Origin: JAHEJX01 sp041605955
GTDB lineage: Bacteria > Actinomycetota > Acidimicrobiia > Spongiisociales > UBA5794
Reading direction: 5' to 3'
DNA length: 64,000 nucleotides
Assembly: GCA_041605955.1 (NCBI GenBank)
Contig: JBFIXI010000010.1
Coordinates: forward strand, 1-64,000
Below the pieces are notes generated by a model. That model made no database searches, was not told the origin of the DNA, and was given only the letters and a program-made list of their open reading frames with translations. Each line of letters starts with the position of its first letter. Position 1 is the stretch's first letter. Made by a program: the position numbers and the translations under genes. Below, in pieces: positions 32,957-41,638 of this stretch.

Positions 32957-33940
32957 TCAGTCCCGGCGATTGTGCCGACCGGCGTCGAATCGCCCCGGCA
33001 TGGTCGCAACCGCGCCGCCGTGGTCGACTGCCCCGACCATATCCAGGGCCGCAGTGACGACGGCGCGATGGCGCGCTTTGTCCCCCACCGGACCCACTGG
33101 CCTCCCAAACGGATGTCGAGTGACCAGCGTGCGGGGCAGTGCCATCACCTCGGCGACGTGACGAAAGGCGGCTACGTAGATACCGACTGTGCTGATGCCG
33201 GCTTGCTCGGCTGCCCTCGCGACGTGCCCGACCGACACGTGACAAACGGGTCACACCGGCACCAGCAGCAGAGCGTCGAGCCGGTCCCCCGCCAGGGCCT
33301 CGACCCATTCCGGCAACACCTGGAGTAGCCGACCCTGCGCCGCCGCTCCCGGGAACGAATAGAGATTCTCGGCAACCTCGCCGATCCTGCCCTGTGCCGC
33401 CAGCTCGAGCAGCGCATCACGGGGAAACACCACGTTGTGGTCCTTCACCGCACTGCGGATGTCGTATCCACCGTGACGCACCCGCAGCTCGTCCGCCGAA
33501 GTGTCACGCGGAATCGTCGACAACACAGGAGCTTCCCGCAGGAAGTCGAAGATGCGCTCCACGGCCTCGACTTGCGTCATGTCGGCAACCCCGAATGGGG
33601 CTGGATCATCCCCAGCCACGAAATGGCCGGAGGACGTCACCATGCCGACCCGGCAATCCGCCAGCGGCCGACGCAGCGGGGTGAACGGAGCTTGCTCGTA
33701 CCGATAGCTGCGCTCCGCACCCGCGTACGCAGTGATCTGCCACTCGACGATCAGATCGTGGAGCCGGGTCAGGTCGCCGGTGTCGAGGCTGGTGCCAATC
33801 TCCGACAGCATCTGGCGCAACGCTTCTGCGGCCGCATCTGGTGTCAGTCGCTTGAGGAACTTGAACGTGAGGTCGGTACGTTCACCGTAGGCAAAGGAGT
33901 CCTTGAACTCGTCGAAGGTTTCGGAATCGGCCCGATCCAT
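32957..33940 (-). CDS. Selenoprotein of the GrdB-like reductase family, with in-frame UGA (Sec230)
   Basis: The frame from ATG 33940 (MDRADSETFDEF) to 32957 is broken only by TGA at 33253-33251. Before it the sequence reads GRIGEVAENLYSFPG, then LDALLLVPV; after it PVCHVSVGHVARAAEQAGIST. Both halves align with one family, glycine/sarcosine/betaine reductase selenoprotein B (PF07355-like), including TSSGHFVAGDDPAPF and HGGYDIRSAVKDHNVVFP. Reading UGA as selenocysteine gives a UxxC redox motif (V-U-PVCH) and a 327-residue protein. A hairpin of bacterial SECIS type starts ten bases after the UGA. Annotation tools would split it at 33251. It overlaps the upstream CoA-binding gene as TGATG. Substrate unknown; glycine reductase partners are absent. 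Confidence 0.85.
33222..33253 (-). promoter_or_regulatory. Bacterial SECIS-like hairpin after the UGA codon
   Basis: On the minus strand the UGA (33253-33251) is followed by ten bases, then a seven-pair stem ACGTGTC/GGCACGT (33240-33234 with 33228-33222, one G-U pair) closing a five-base loop GGUCG. The loop begins 17 bases after the UGA and starts with G, which fits the known layout of bacterial SECIS elements bound by SelB. Predicted by eye only. Confidence 0.65.
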
Positions 33941-34335
33941 CAGCCGTGATGCCGGGCTCGCACCATGATGCAAGCGTCGATCAGCGCCTCGAACTCGTTG
34001 GCGTCGACGTAGCTCCTCACCTCGGGAGACGCGGATCCGGGCTGGAGCCAAACGAGCTTGTGACCGAGGGCCTGGGCCTCGGCGAGCACCTGCAGGGTGA
34101 CCGAAGGGGGGACAACGAAGTTGATGATGGTGGGAGCTTCTGGCAGAGAGGCCAGGTTGGGATAGGCCGGATCCCCGTCGACGGTCTCCCGGTTCGGGTT
34201 GACCGCGAACACCTGGTATCCCTTGCGCTTCAAGTCTCGATAGACGATGGAGCCATATTTGCTCGGATCATCGTTGGCGCCGACCACGGCAACCGTGGCG
34301 CCGGGTTCGAGCAGTGCGGCTGAGACCGGATCCAT
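33940..34335 (-). CDS. CoA-binding domain protein (YccU-like)
   Basis: 131-residue single Rossmann domain of the CoA_binding_2 family. It opens with GATVAVVGANDDPSKYGSIVYRDLKRKGYQVFAVNPN and continues with ASLPEAPTIINFVVPP and LGHKLVWLQPGSASPEV. These cover the nucleotide loop and the strand positions of YccU-like proteins, whose physiological role is not settled. The start is ATG at 34335 with GAGGAAG directly before it. The stop overlaps the selenoprotein start (TGATG), so the two are translationally coupled and may act together; the partner link is an inference. Confidence 0.87.
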   Translation of the reverse strand: MDPVSAALLEPGATVAVVGANDDPSKYGSIVYRDLKRKGYQVFAVNPNRETVDGDPAYPNLASLPEAPTIINFVVPPSVTLQVLAEAQALGHKLVWLQPGSASPEVRSYVDANEFEALIDACIMVRARHHG

Positions 34336-34369
34336 CTTCCTCACTCTGCGATATTGCGGCACCGCAACG

Positions 34370-36250
34370 CTAGCGGCCACGCCAGCTGATCACGGTCAGC
34401 AGCGTGCGCAGCAGGATCGCGAGATCGGTTCGCACCGAGCGCTCAGCAACGTAGCGCGCGTCGAGATGGGAACGCTGCGCCATACTGATCTCATCCCTCC
34501 CCGACACTTGCGCCAGCCCCGTCACTCCCGGCTTCACCGTGAATCGAATATGGTCGCGGCCGACGAGGTCGGCTTCTGCAGGAACCAACGGGCGTGGCCC
34601 CACGAGGCTCATGGATCCGCGGAGCACATTCCACAGGTTGGGTAGCTCGTCGAGCGATGAGGCTCGCAGCAGGCGACCTACCCGCGTGATGCGCGGATCT
34701 TGCCGTATGCGAAGATCTCCCTCGTCGCGGCCGGCTGCGGCCAGCCCTTCGAGATGCGCCACGAACACCGCCTCGCCCTCGTCGGCGCGCATTGTGCGCA
34801 GCTTGACCATGGCGAACGGCTTGCCGTGGTGACCCACTCGCTCTTGTCGGAAGAACGCGGGGCCCCGCGAGTCCAGCTTGATCAGAATCACGGCGACCAG
34901 CAGGAACGGGGCAGACAGCACGAGGAGCACAATGGCCAACCCGATGTCCAGAGAACGTTTGGCAAACTCGAAGCGGCGCGCCGAGCCGCTCAGCCAAACC
35001 ACAGCCGCAACCAATGCGCCCAGAGCGGCCGCCTCGCCGGTGAGGAACGCCATGCTGACCCGGAAGAGCGCATCGCCACCAGTGAGCGCAATGGTGATGA
35101 CGGCAACGCTGACGCCCGCCAACCACGCGGCCGCCAGGCGGATCGGCTCGCCCCGCGCCACCAAGACCTGGCCTACGAAGAGTCCGGCTCCTGCAAACAC
35201 GACGCCCGCTGCGGTCAGTGCGGCCACCTGGGGCGGCGGGCGGAAGTCCGCGCCGAAGGCCGCAGCGACCAACGGGGCACCGGCCAGCCAGCCTGCGGCC
35301 GCGCCGACCGTTGCCAGCAACGCAGCAGCAATGCCGATCCCGCGACCCCAGGCACGTAGCTCCTGCCGCTCGCCCCGAGCCGCCATCTCGGTGAACGGAG
35401 GCAGGATTCTGGCCAGCAGGTTGTAGCCGAACGTGAGCGGCGCTCTCGACAGGGTGAACGTCGCAAACGCAACGCTGACGGCGACTTCTCCCCCGCCGAG
35501 ACCCGCCACCATCAGCGGTCCGGCCAGCAGAAGGGCCTGCGACGCGGCCGACGACAACACGAGCCCGGATAGCAGGCCGCGCTCGCCGAGAGCCGCCGCC
35601 TCGGCAGGACTGACCGGGCGCCGATTGGCCGGGGGTGAGCGCAATGGCCGCCAGAGGAGAATCACCAATGGACCCACCACCAGTCCCAGCGCGAACCCTG
35701 AAGCGGTGGGACGGATCATCAGCACGGCGGCCGCCACCGCCAGCCGCACCAGCGAGGCAGCACCGCTCGACGTGCCGTAGGCGCGGAAACGGCGCCATCC
35801 CGCCAAATGACCGCGACCGATCGCGAAAATGGCATGCGTTGCGATCGTGGCCGCCACGAACGCGACGAAGCGCATGTCGCCTCTCAGCAGTGAATCAACC
35901 CCCGCCCATGCATAGGTAACCGCGGCCAACCCGGCTGCGCCAGCCAACGCCCACACCCGGGATGGCACTCCGGCTGCCGAGCGATCGAGGGTGAGGCGTC
36001 GCACCACCAGTTGCTCGATGGGCAGCAGCACCACGATGAACACGAGGAAGTGGATGGTCAGCAGCACCGACACGGGGGCGAACGCATCAGCGCCCAACGC
36101 CCGGCCGCCGACGAACTGATAGATATAAGCGGCTATCCCCGCCACCAAGCTCCCGGCCAGGATGTAACCCGTACCGTCTTCGGTCAGGTGCGCGTAGCGG
36201 GTACGCGTCGAGCTCGGATCGAAAGCGCCGGCAGGCGGCGGCTGGCTCAT
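34370..36250 (-). CDS. Fusion: polysaccharide flippase-like domain plus initiating sugar transferase
   Basis: 626 residues. The first 430 or so contain about 12 hydrophobic helices typical of oligosaccharide flippases (YILAGSLVAGIAAYIYQFVGGRALG and FTLSRAPLTFGYNLLARILPPFTEMA). The rest is a WcaJ/RfbP-type undecaprenyl-phosphate sugar-1-P transferase (PF02397): RSLDIGLAIVLLVLSAPFLL, KLRTMRADEGE, LRASSLDELPNLWNVLRGSMSLVGPRPL and KPGVTGLAQVSGRDE. The frame is continuous through the junction, so this is a true fusion. It would start and export a lipid-linked glycan. The hypothetical gene upstream is nine bases away. Confidence 0.88.
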   Translation of the reverse strand: MSQPPPAGAFDPSSTRTRYAHLTEDGTGYILAGSLVAGIAAYIYQFVGGRALGADAFAPVSVLLTIHFLVFIVVLLPIEQLVVRRLTLDRSAAGVPSRVWALAGAAGLAAVTYAWAGVDSLLRGDMRFVAFVAATIATHAIFAIGRGHLAGWRRFRAYGTSSGAASLVRLAVAAAVLMIRPTASGFALGLVVGPLVILLWRPLRSPPANRRPVSPAEAAALGERGLLSGLVLSSAASQALLLAGPLMVAGLGGGEVAVSVAFATFTLSRAPLTFGYNLLARILPPFTEMAARGERQELRAWGRGIGIAAALLATVGAAAGWLAGAPLVAAAFGADFRPPPQVAALTAAGVVFAGAGLFVGQVLVARGEPIRLAAAWLAGVSVAVITIALTGGDALFRVSMAFLTGEAAALGALVAAVVWLSGSARRFEFAKRSLDIGLAIVLLVLSAPFLLVAVILIKLDSRGPAFFRQERVGHHGKPFAMVKLRTMRADEGEAVFVAHLEGLAAAGRDEGDLRIRQDPRITRVGRLLRASSLDELPNLWNVLRGSMSLVGPRPLVPAEADLVGRDHIRFTVKPGVTGLAQVSGRDEISMAQRSHLDARYVAERSVRTDLAILLRTLLTVISWRGR

Positions 36251-36259
36251 CGGGCCAGG

Positions 36260-36640
36260 CTACTGGTGGTCGGGCACTCGCGAGCTGTATCTCTGGTAGT
36301 AAGTCTCGGGGGGATTCTCGACAAGAGTATCCCGCAGATCGATCGTGACCGTCGTCAGATCGAGCTCGTCCTCTTGGTCGAGTGGATCGGTCCAATCCTC
36401 GTCGGGCTCGGCGGCCTCGGGCTGGGTGGGCTCGTCCAGCTCGGGCCGCACCGACGCCCGCGCCGTGTACTTGGAGGCCACCGGGGCTTGGTAGCCGGGA
36501 GGATCAGCATCCGGGCCGGTGGGTGGTTCGGACGCGGGTTCGGGTCGCGTCGGGAGGTCCGTCGTGTAGTAGCGGCCCTTCCGGGTGGCCGCAGTTCCGG
36601 AGCTCGAAGCACCCGGGTTGATCTCCTTGTTGGGTCGCAT
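36260..36640 (-). CDS. Hypothetical acidic, disordered protein
   Basis: 126 residues from ATG 36640 (MRPNKEINPGASSSG). The composition is Pro/Glu/Asp/Thr-rich with no predicted domain or membrane helix. The C-terminal part DELDLTTVTIDLRDTLVENPPETYYQRYSS looks more ordered. It lies nine bases before the flippase-transferase fusion on the same strand, so it may be cotranscribed. The longer frame up to 36796 overlaps the divergent promoter region and is not preferred. Function unknown. Confidence 0.5.
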   Translation of the reverse strand: MRPNKEINPGASSSGTAATRKGRYYTTDLPTRPEPASEPPTGPDADPPGYQAPVASKYTARASVRPELDEPTQPEAAEPDEDWTDPLDQEDELDLTTVTIDLRDTLVENPPETYYQRYSSRVPDHQ

Positions 36641-36759
36641 CGCTACCCCACTAACGCGGTGCCCGAACATCGTAGCCCCAACGTCACCGACACGTAATGG
36701 CCTAGAAGGTGTCAAAACGCGACGGCCCGGGCTGACTAGTCCCCCCGGAGCCCGCCGAA

Positions 36760-38298
36760 ATGGCACCCCAGCATCTGGGATTCCGGGCCGATACATATCA
36801 CATGGGACCGAAGGGTGGAATCACCACGCACAGCCTGCGGCGTGGCTTGGTCGCCGTCTCCGTCGCCGGAGGCGTCGGCATGATGTTGGTCGCCTTTGCC
36901 CTGGCCTTCTCCAATGCCGCCTCGGCACGCGAGATTGCATCGAGTTCCCAGGAGCTGCAGTGGGCGAACGCTACCGCAGGTGCCAGCGCGGTAAGCCGGG
37001 CGGCGGTCAACCAGGCGCTCGTGTTCACCGTAGATCATGAGCTCGGGGTCGCCTCCGCCGACGCCGCCCAACTGGCCCGCGCCGAGGCGACGAGCAGCCT
37101 CGCTGTGCTCGAACAGTACGCGGGCGCCGCGCCTGACGACGCACGCGCTGACGTACGGTCGATCCGAGAGGTCATTGCATTGGCGCGCACTGCACTGACC
37201 CAGATGGAGCGCGGTGACATTCGCGACGCCGATACCACCCTCACCCGAGAGTTCGAGCCGGCGTACGCCGCCGCGGCCGCGACTCTCAACAAGCAACAGC
37301 TGGCGCAGGCGGCCCGTATCGATCAGGCCGCCTCCAGCGCCGGGCGCACTGAGAACATAACCCGCCTCATCGTGACTCTGCTGATCCCCGGCGCGGCCAT
37401 CATCATCCACCAGCTCATCATTCGTCGCCAGTACCGCGAGCGTGAAGTGCACATGAAGGCTCAGGTCGAGGCTGAGCGAGAGCTCAACCGCACGAAGGAC
37501 GAGTTCATCGCCGGCATCTCTCATGAGCTGCGCACCCCGCTCACGAGCATCTACGGCTTCAGTGAGTACTTGCTCGAAATCGGCCTGATCGATCCGACAG
37601 AGTCCCTCGAGCTGATCACCATGATCAACGACGATTCGGCCGAGCTGTCGCGTATGGTCGACGACCTGCTGGCCGCAGCCCGCATCGACGCCGAAGCAAT
37701 CTCATATGAGATAGAGCCGCTCGAGGTGATGGGAGAGGTCGAGCACCTCGTCGACCAGGTCAGGCGCATGGGCTCGGCCATCGACGTTCTCGGAGCGCGC
37801 ACGGTGGCGCTCGCCGATCGGTCGCGACTGCGCCAAGTGATGCGCAACCTGATCTCCAATGCAGAGCGTCACGGTGGTGAGCACGTCGAAATCGACGTTT
37901 CGGTTCACGAAGGCAAAGCTGCGATTCGGGTCATCGATGACGGGGCCGGAGTTCCTGCCGAGATGAAGGAGCGACTGTTCAAGCGGTTCGTTCATGACCC
38001 CGACACCACGCTCACATCCGGCAGTGTCGGGCTGGGTCTGGCGATTGCCCGGCAGATCGCCCGAGACATGGGCGGCGACGTCACCTACGAGCGAACCCTT
38101 GGCCTGACGCTCTTCACGGTGCTGCTCCCCCTGGCCCCGGCCGATGCCGTTCCGCTGCCCCGAGTCGCGGTACCGGCAGCCCAGATCTACGCGCCGCCGT
38201 CCCAGAACAACGGCTCGGCCGACCATGAACCGATACTCATGATCGATTCCGAGGAACCCGACCCGGTGGCGACTGCTCCCGACAAGGTGACCTTCTGA
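36760..38298 (+). CDS. Membrane sensor histidine kinase
   Basis: 512 residues. Two membrane helices (about 28-50 and 200-222) enclose a helical extracellular sensor of about 150 residues. The kinase core follows: His255 in IAGISHELRTPLTS, N box VMRNLISNAERHGG, G1 VIDDGAGVPAEMKE and G2 GSVGLGLAIARQIA. A C-terminal extension of about 50 residues is acidic and has no known domain. ATG 36760 has GGAG nine bases upstream; ATG 36802 is an alternative. The stop is TGATG-coupled to a secreted Thr/Pro-rich protein. No response regulator is nearby. Confidence 0.9.
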   Translation: MAPQHLGFRADTYHMGPKGGITTHSLRRGLVAVSVAGGVGMMLVAFALAFSNAASAREIASSSQELQWANATAGASAVSRAAVNQALVFTVDHELGVASADAAQLARAEATSSLAVLEQYAGAAPDDARADVRSIREVIALARTALTQMERGDIRDADTTLTREFEPAYAAAAATLNKQQLAQAARIDQAASSAGRTENITRLIVTLLIPGAAIIIHQLIIRRQYREREVHMKAQVEAERELNRTKDEFIAGISHELRTPLTSIYGFSEYLLEIGLIDPTESLELITMINDDSAELSRMVDDLLAAARIDAEAISYEIEPLEVMGEVEHLVDQVRRMGSAIDVLGARTVALADRSRLRQVMRNLISNAERHGGEHVEIDVSVHEGKAAIRVIDDGAGVPAEMKERLFKRFVHDPDTTLTSGSVGLGLAIARQIARDMGGDVTYERTLGLTLFTVLLPLAPADAVPLPRVAVPAAQIYAPPSQNNGSADHEPILMIDSEEPDPVATAPDKVTF

Positions 38299-39437
38299 TG
38301 GGGCGACGCGCCGGACTGTCGGCTCTGCTCGTCGCATGGGTGGCGATCGCGCTGCTGGCTCCGACGGCCAGCGCCGCCGCCGCCGGATCCGGTTACCAGT
38401 ACCGAGACCGTTTTGACTCCGGCAACTACTCGGGAAACCTCGGATCCCAGCTCTTCACCGGCGACTGGAGAGAGCACGATGATGGTGGTGGGCACGTCGG
38501 CGGGTCGATCTTCATCGAAGGAACCGACGATTGCCCGACCGAGCCCTGCGTCCTGTTCGAGATCCAAGAGCGCTTCATGACCGGCAAGGGTCTTTCCAGG
38601 GGCGCAGATATCGGCGGAGCCGCTACCGCCAGCTTCCGCTTCAGCTACACACTCGACCTGGACGAGCCCACCCAGGGGATTCTCCAAGTGGCCGTGTACA
38701 ACGGAGTGACCTGGGCACCGATCGATGCGATCCCGTTATTGGACAACGCAGCCGGGGGTCCGTACACCCGCACTTACAACGTCGTGCCACACGCTCACGC
38801 TGACTTCGCCGTCGGATTCTTCGCTCACGGTTACTGGGACGCGGCGCTGTTCGTCGACGACGTCAAGATCTGGGGCGAATGGGACGAGGGGCCGCCGCCG
38901 AGCACGACCACGACCACTCTCGTGCCGCCGGTGACGACGCTGCCGCCTCCAACGACCAGCACGCTCCCGCCCCCACCCACGACGACAACCAAGCCGCCCC
39001 CACCAACAACCACCACGACCACCACGACGGCGCCGCCCGTCACTACCACCACTACTACAGCGCCCAGCACCACCACCACGGCTGCGCCCCCCGCTACCAC
39101 CGCTCCGCCGACCACGACGACTACGACCGTGGCCCCAGGAACGACCACTCGGCCGCCGCCGCCGGAGGCACCGCTGGTGGAAGACGAGCGCTACACCGCC
39201 AAGGACGCCCTGGCCCTGACGCTCAACGACGGCGTTATGGCGTTGCCCACCAAGCGGGACGACATCCCCGAGCCCAGCCCGGTGACACAGATCATGGCTT
39301 CGATCACCACGACGGCGATCACGGTCCGCTCCCACTTCCTGTCGGCAATGGCCCTCGGTCTGCTCATCGCAGTCGCTGCGGTCTGGGGCCTGGGCCGACG
39401 CAGCGAGCGCCCCTGGTCGGCTCCCGGCATCGACTGA
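38298..39437 (+). CDS. Surface protein with Thr/Pro-rich stalk and C-terminal membrane anchor
   Basis: 379 residues. A signal peptide (LSALLVAWVAIALLAPTASA) is followed by a domain of about 180 residues rich in aromatic and Gly residues (YQYRDRFDSGNYSGNLGSQLF, FDDVKIW-like FVDDVKIWGEWDEG), probably a beta-sandwich. Next is a stalk of about 85 residues made almost only of Thr and Pro. The end has a membrane helix, LSAMALGLLIAVAAVWGLG, and a short basic tail. It is translationally coupled to the histidine kinase upstream, suggesting the two work together in sensing at the surface. The domain family is not recognised. Confidence 0.8.
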   Translation: MGRRAGLSALLVAWVAIALLAPTASAAAAGSGYQYRDRFDSGNYSGNLGSQLFTGDWREHDDGGGHVGGSIFIEGTDDCPTEPCVLFEIQERFMTGKGLSRGADIGGAATASFRFSYTLDLDEPTQGILQVAVYNGVTWAPIDAIPLLDNAAGGPYTRTYNVVPHAHADFAVGFFAHGYWDAALFVDDVKIWGEWDEGPPPSTTTTTLVPPVTTLPPPTTSTLPPPPTTTTKPPPPTTTTTTTTAPPVTTTTTTAPSTTTTAAPPATTAPPTTTTTTVAPGTTTRPPPPEAPLVEDERYTAKDALALTLNDGVMALPTKRDDIPEPSPVTQIMASITTTAITVRSHFLSAMALGLLIAVAAVWGLGRRSERPWSAPGID

Positions 39438-39457
39438 GCGGCGCCGAACGCCCTCAG
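39434..39457. terminator. Hairpin between convergent genes, possible bidirectional terminator
   Basis: CTGAG-(c)-GGCG-ccgaa-CGCC-CTCAG folds into a nine-pair stem with one bulged C and a five-base loop. It includes the surface-protein stop codon and the quinone-oxidoreductase stop region. There is no T tract, so function as a terminator is uncertain. Confidence 0.45.
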
Positions 39458-40431
39458 CCGAGGCCCAGCACGATCTTTCCCAACGCTCGGCGCGAGCTGA
39501 TGGCGCCGAAGGCGCTCTCGAAATCTTCCAGGGGGTAGACGTCCATTATCTGCGGGGCGATGACGCCCCGACTCACCATCGCCAGCAACTCGCGGAAGTT
39601 CTGCAGATTGGCCGCAGGATCGCGCTCGGCCCAGCTTCCCCAGAACACGCCGACGATGCTCAATCCCTTCAACAGTGCAAGGTTCAGCGGAATCGAAGGG
39701 ATCTCCCCGGCGGCGAAGCCGATCACGAGGTAGCGCCCCTCCCACGCCGTGGCCCGCAGCGCGGGCTCGGTATAGGGACCGCCGACCGGGTCGTACACGA
39801 CGTCGGCCCCGGTACCGTCGGTCGCCACTCGGATGGCGGATTTGAGATCCTCTTGCGCGTAGTTGATCGTTGCCTCGGCACCCAACAACTCGGCAAAGTC
39901 CAGCTTCTCCGCCGATCCGGCAGCAGCGATCACCGACGCCCCCATCGCCTTGCCGAGCTGAACCGCCGCGGCGCCCACGCCGCCGGCGGCCCCCAGCACC
40001 AGCAACTTCTCCCCAGACTCGAGGCGGGCACGCTGTTTGAGGGCGTAGTAAGAGGTGGCATAGGTGAGGCTGAAGGCGGCCGCTTCCTCGAAACTGTGCT
40101 CGGGCGCCTTGGGGAGCACAGCGGAGGCCGGCATTACAGCCTTGTCGGCAAATGCGCCGGTGACCGTGATGAAGGCAACCTCGTCACCGACGCGCACGTT
40201 ATCGACGCCGGGGCCGACCGCCGCCACCACGCCTGCGCCTTCGGCCCCGGGCACGAAGGGCAACTCGGGTTGGACCTGATAGCGTCCCTGCATGACCAAC
40301 AGATCCGGGAAGTTGAGGGCCGCCGCACGCACCTCGACGACGACCTGACCTGAGGCGGGCACCGGGTCCGGCAGCTCGACAACACGATGTATTTCGGGAG
40401 GGCCCAGCGCCTCAACGAGCAGCGCACGCAT
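39454..40431 (-). CDS. NADPH:quinone oxidoreductase-type MDR enzyme
   Basis: 325-residue zinc-free medium-chain reductase. The GroES-like half has ALNFPDLLVMQGRYQVQPELPFVPGAEGAGVV, typical of quinone oxidoreductases and lacking zinc-ligand cysteines. The Rossmann part has LVLGAAGGVGAAAVQLGKAMGA for NADPH, then DVVYDPVGGPYTEPALRAT and FAAGEIPSIPLNLALLKGLSIVGVFWG. It reduces quinones or enones; the exact substrate is unknown. It is 15 bases after a thiolase gene and ends an operon with thiolase, MaoC and rpiA. A separate start is possible, as TAGCCT lies nine bases before the ATG. Confidence 0.9.
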   Translation of the reverse strand: MRALLVEALGPPEIHRVVELPDPVPASGQVVVEVRAAALNFPDLLVMQGRYQVQPELPFVPGAEGAGVVAAVGPGVDNVRVGDEVAFITVTGAFADKAVMPASAVLPKAPEHSFEEAAAFSLTYATSYYALKQRARLESGEKLLVLGAAGGVGAAAVQLGKAMGASVIAAAGSAEKLDFAELLGAEATINYAQEDLKSAIRVATDGTGADVVYDPVGGPYTEPALRATAWEGRYLVIGFAAGEIPSIPLNLALLKGLSIVGVFWGSWAERDPAANLQNFRELLAMVSRGVIAPQIMDVYPLEDFESAFGAISSRRALGKIVLGLG

Positions 40432-40446
40432 AACGCATCCAGGCTA

Positions 40447-41628
40447 CTAGGCGACCTCGAAGAGCCCGGCTGCGCCCATACCGCCGCCGACGCACATAGT
40501 GACGACGACATAGCGCACCCCACGGCGCTTGCCCTCGATGAGAGCGTGCCCGACCATGCGGGCTCCGGACATGCCGTAGGGATGCCCGATAGCGATCGCG
40601 CCACCATCGACGTTGTAGATCTCATTGTCGATCCCGAGCTTGTCGCGGCAATAGAGCGCCTGGACGGCAAACGCCTCATTGAGCTCCCACAACCCAATAT
40701 CGCCGAGCTGTAGCCCCGTCCTATCGAGCAGCTTGGGCACCGCATACACCGGGCCGATGCCCATCTCGTCGGGAGCCACCCCGGCAACCGCCATCGCCCG
40801 GTAGTAGCCCAGGGGCTCGAGGCCACGCCGCTCCGCTTCGGCGGCCTCCATCAGCACGGTTGCGGCCGCGCCATCGGACAGCTGGCTGGCATTGCCGGCC
40901 GTGATCGTCCCCCCTTGAAACACCGGCTCGAGCCCGGCAAGCGCCTCCAGCGTCGTGCCCGGGCGGTTGCCCTCGTCGTGGCTGAGGGTCACCTCTTCGA
41001 AGCTGACGTCGCCGCTCTCCTTGTCGGTGATCTGCTTGGTAGCCGTCACCGGCACGATCTCGGCGTCGAAGCGACCTGCCTGCTGGGCGGCGGCAGTGCG
41101 CTGCTGGCTCTGCAGGGCGTATTCGTCCTGCTGTTGGCGGGTAACGCTGTACCGCTCGGCTACCACCTCGGCAGTCTCGAGCATCGACATGTAGGCGTCA
41201 GGATGGGAAGCCAACAGCTCCGGATCCTTCCCCCGATACGCGTTGTAGTGGTCGTTCTGCACGAGGCTGATCGATTCGACTCCGCCCGCCACGACCATCG
41301 GAGCCTTGTCGACAATGATCTGTTTGGCGGCGGTGGCGATGGCCATCAATCCGGAAGAGCACTGGCGGTCCATGGTCATCCCCGACACATCGACGGGGAG
41401 GCCGCCGGCCAACGCGGCGAGGCGACCCACGTTGTAGCCGGTGGTGCCTTGCGGCATGGCGCATCCCATGATCACATCGTCGACCTCAGCGGCTTCGATC
41501 CCGGCCCTGTCGACAGCGGCTCGGATGGCGACCGCGGCCATCGTCGGGCCCTCGAGGTTGTTCAGCGCCCCCCGGTAGGCCTTCCCGATCGGAGTACGGG
41601 CCGCGGACACAACAACTGCTTCTCGCAT
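40447..41628 (-). CDS. Acetyl-CoA C-acyltransferase (thiolase)
   Basis: 393-residue thiolase. The acylated nucleophile is Cys90 in MTMDRQCSSGLMAI. The other active-site elements are NEAFAVQAL, GGAIAIGHPYGMSGAR with the catalytic histidine, and the terminal TMCVGGGMGAAG cysteine. It either splits 3-ketoacyl-CoA in beta-oxidation or condenses acetyl-CoA; the GHPYG form, with Tyr where most have Pro/Leu, suits degradative enzymes. Its neighbours, a MaoC-type hydratase and an MDR reductase, suggest an acyl-CoA pathway. Eleven bases separate it from the MaoC gene. Confidence 0.94.
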   Translation of the reverse strand: MREAVVVSAARTPIGKAYRGALNNLEGPTMAAVAIRAAVDRAGIEAAEVDDVIMGCAMPQGTTGYNVGRLAALAGGLPVDVSGMTMDRQCSSGLMAIATAAKQIIVDKAPMVVAGGVESISLVQNDHYNAYRGKDPELLASHPDAYMSMLETAEVVAERYSVTRQQQDEYALQSQQRTAAAQQAGRFDAEIVPVTATKQITDKESGDVSFEEVTLSHDEGNRPGTTLEALAGLEPVFQGGTITAGNASQLSDGAAATVLMEAAEAERRGLEPLGYYRAMAVAGVAPDEMGIGPVYAVPKLLDRTGLQLGDIGLWELNEAFAVQALYCRDKLGIDNEIYNVDGGAIAIGHPYGMSGARMVGHALIEGKRRGVRYVVVTMCVGGGMGAAGLFEVA

Positions 41629-41638
41629 CAGCTTCTCC

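Noticed and set aside
32957..33238. Separate small gene downstream of the GrdB-like fragment
   Set aside because: It is in the same frame as the upstream part, starts immediately after the UGA and completes the same domain, so it is the C-terminal end of the selenoprotein.
38880..39170. Low-complexity Thr/Pro region as a non-coding repeat
   Set aside because: It is in frame within the surface protein and codes for a stalk between a folded domain and the membrane anchor.
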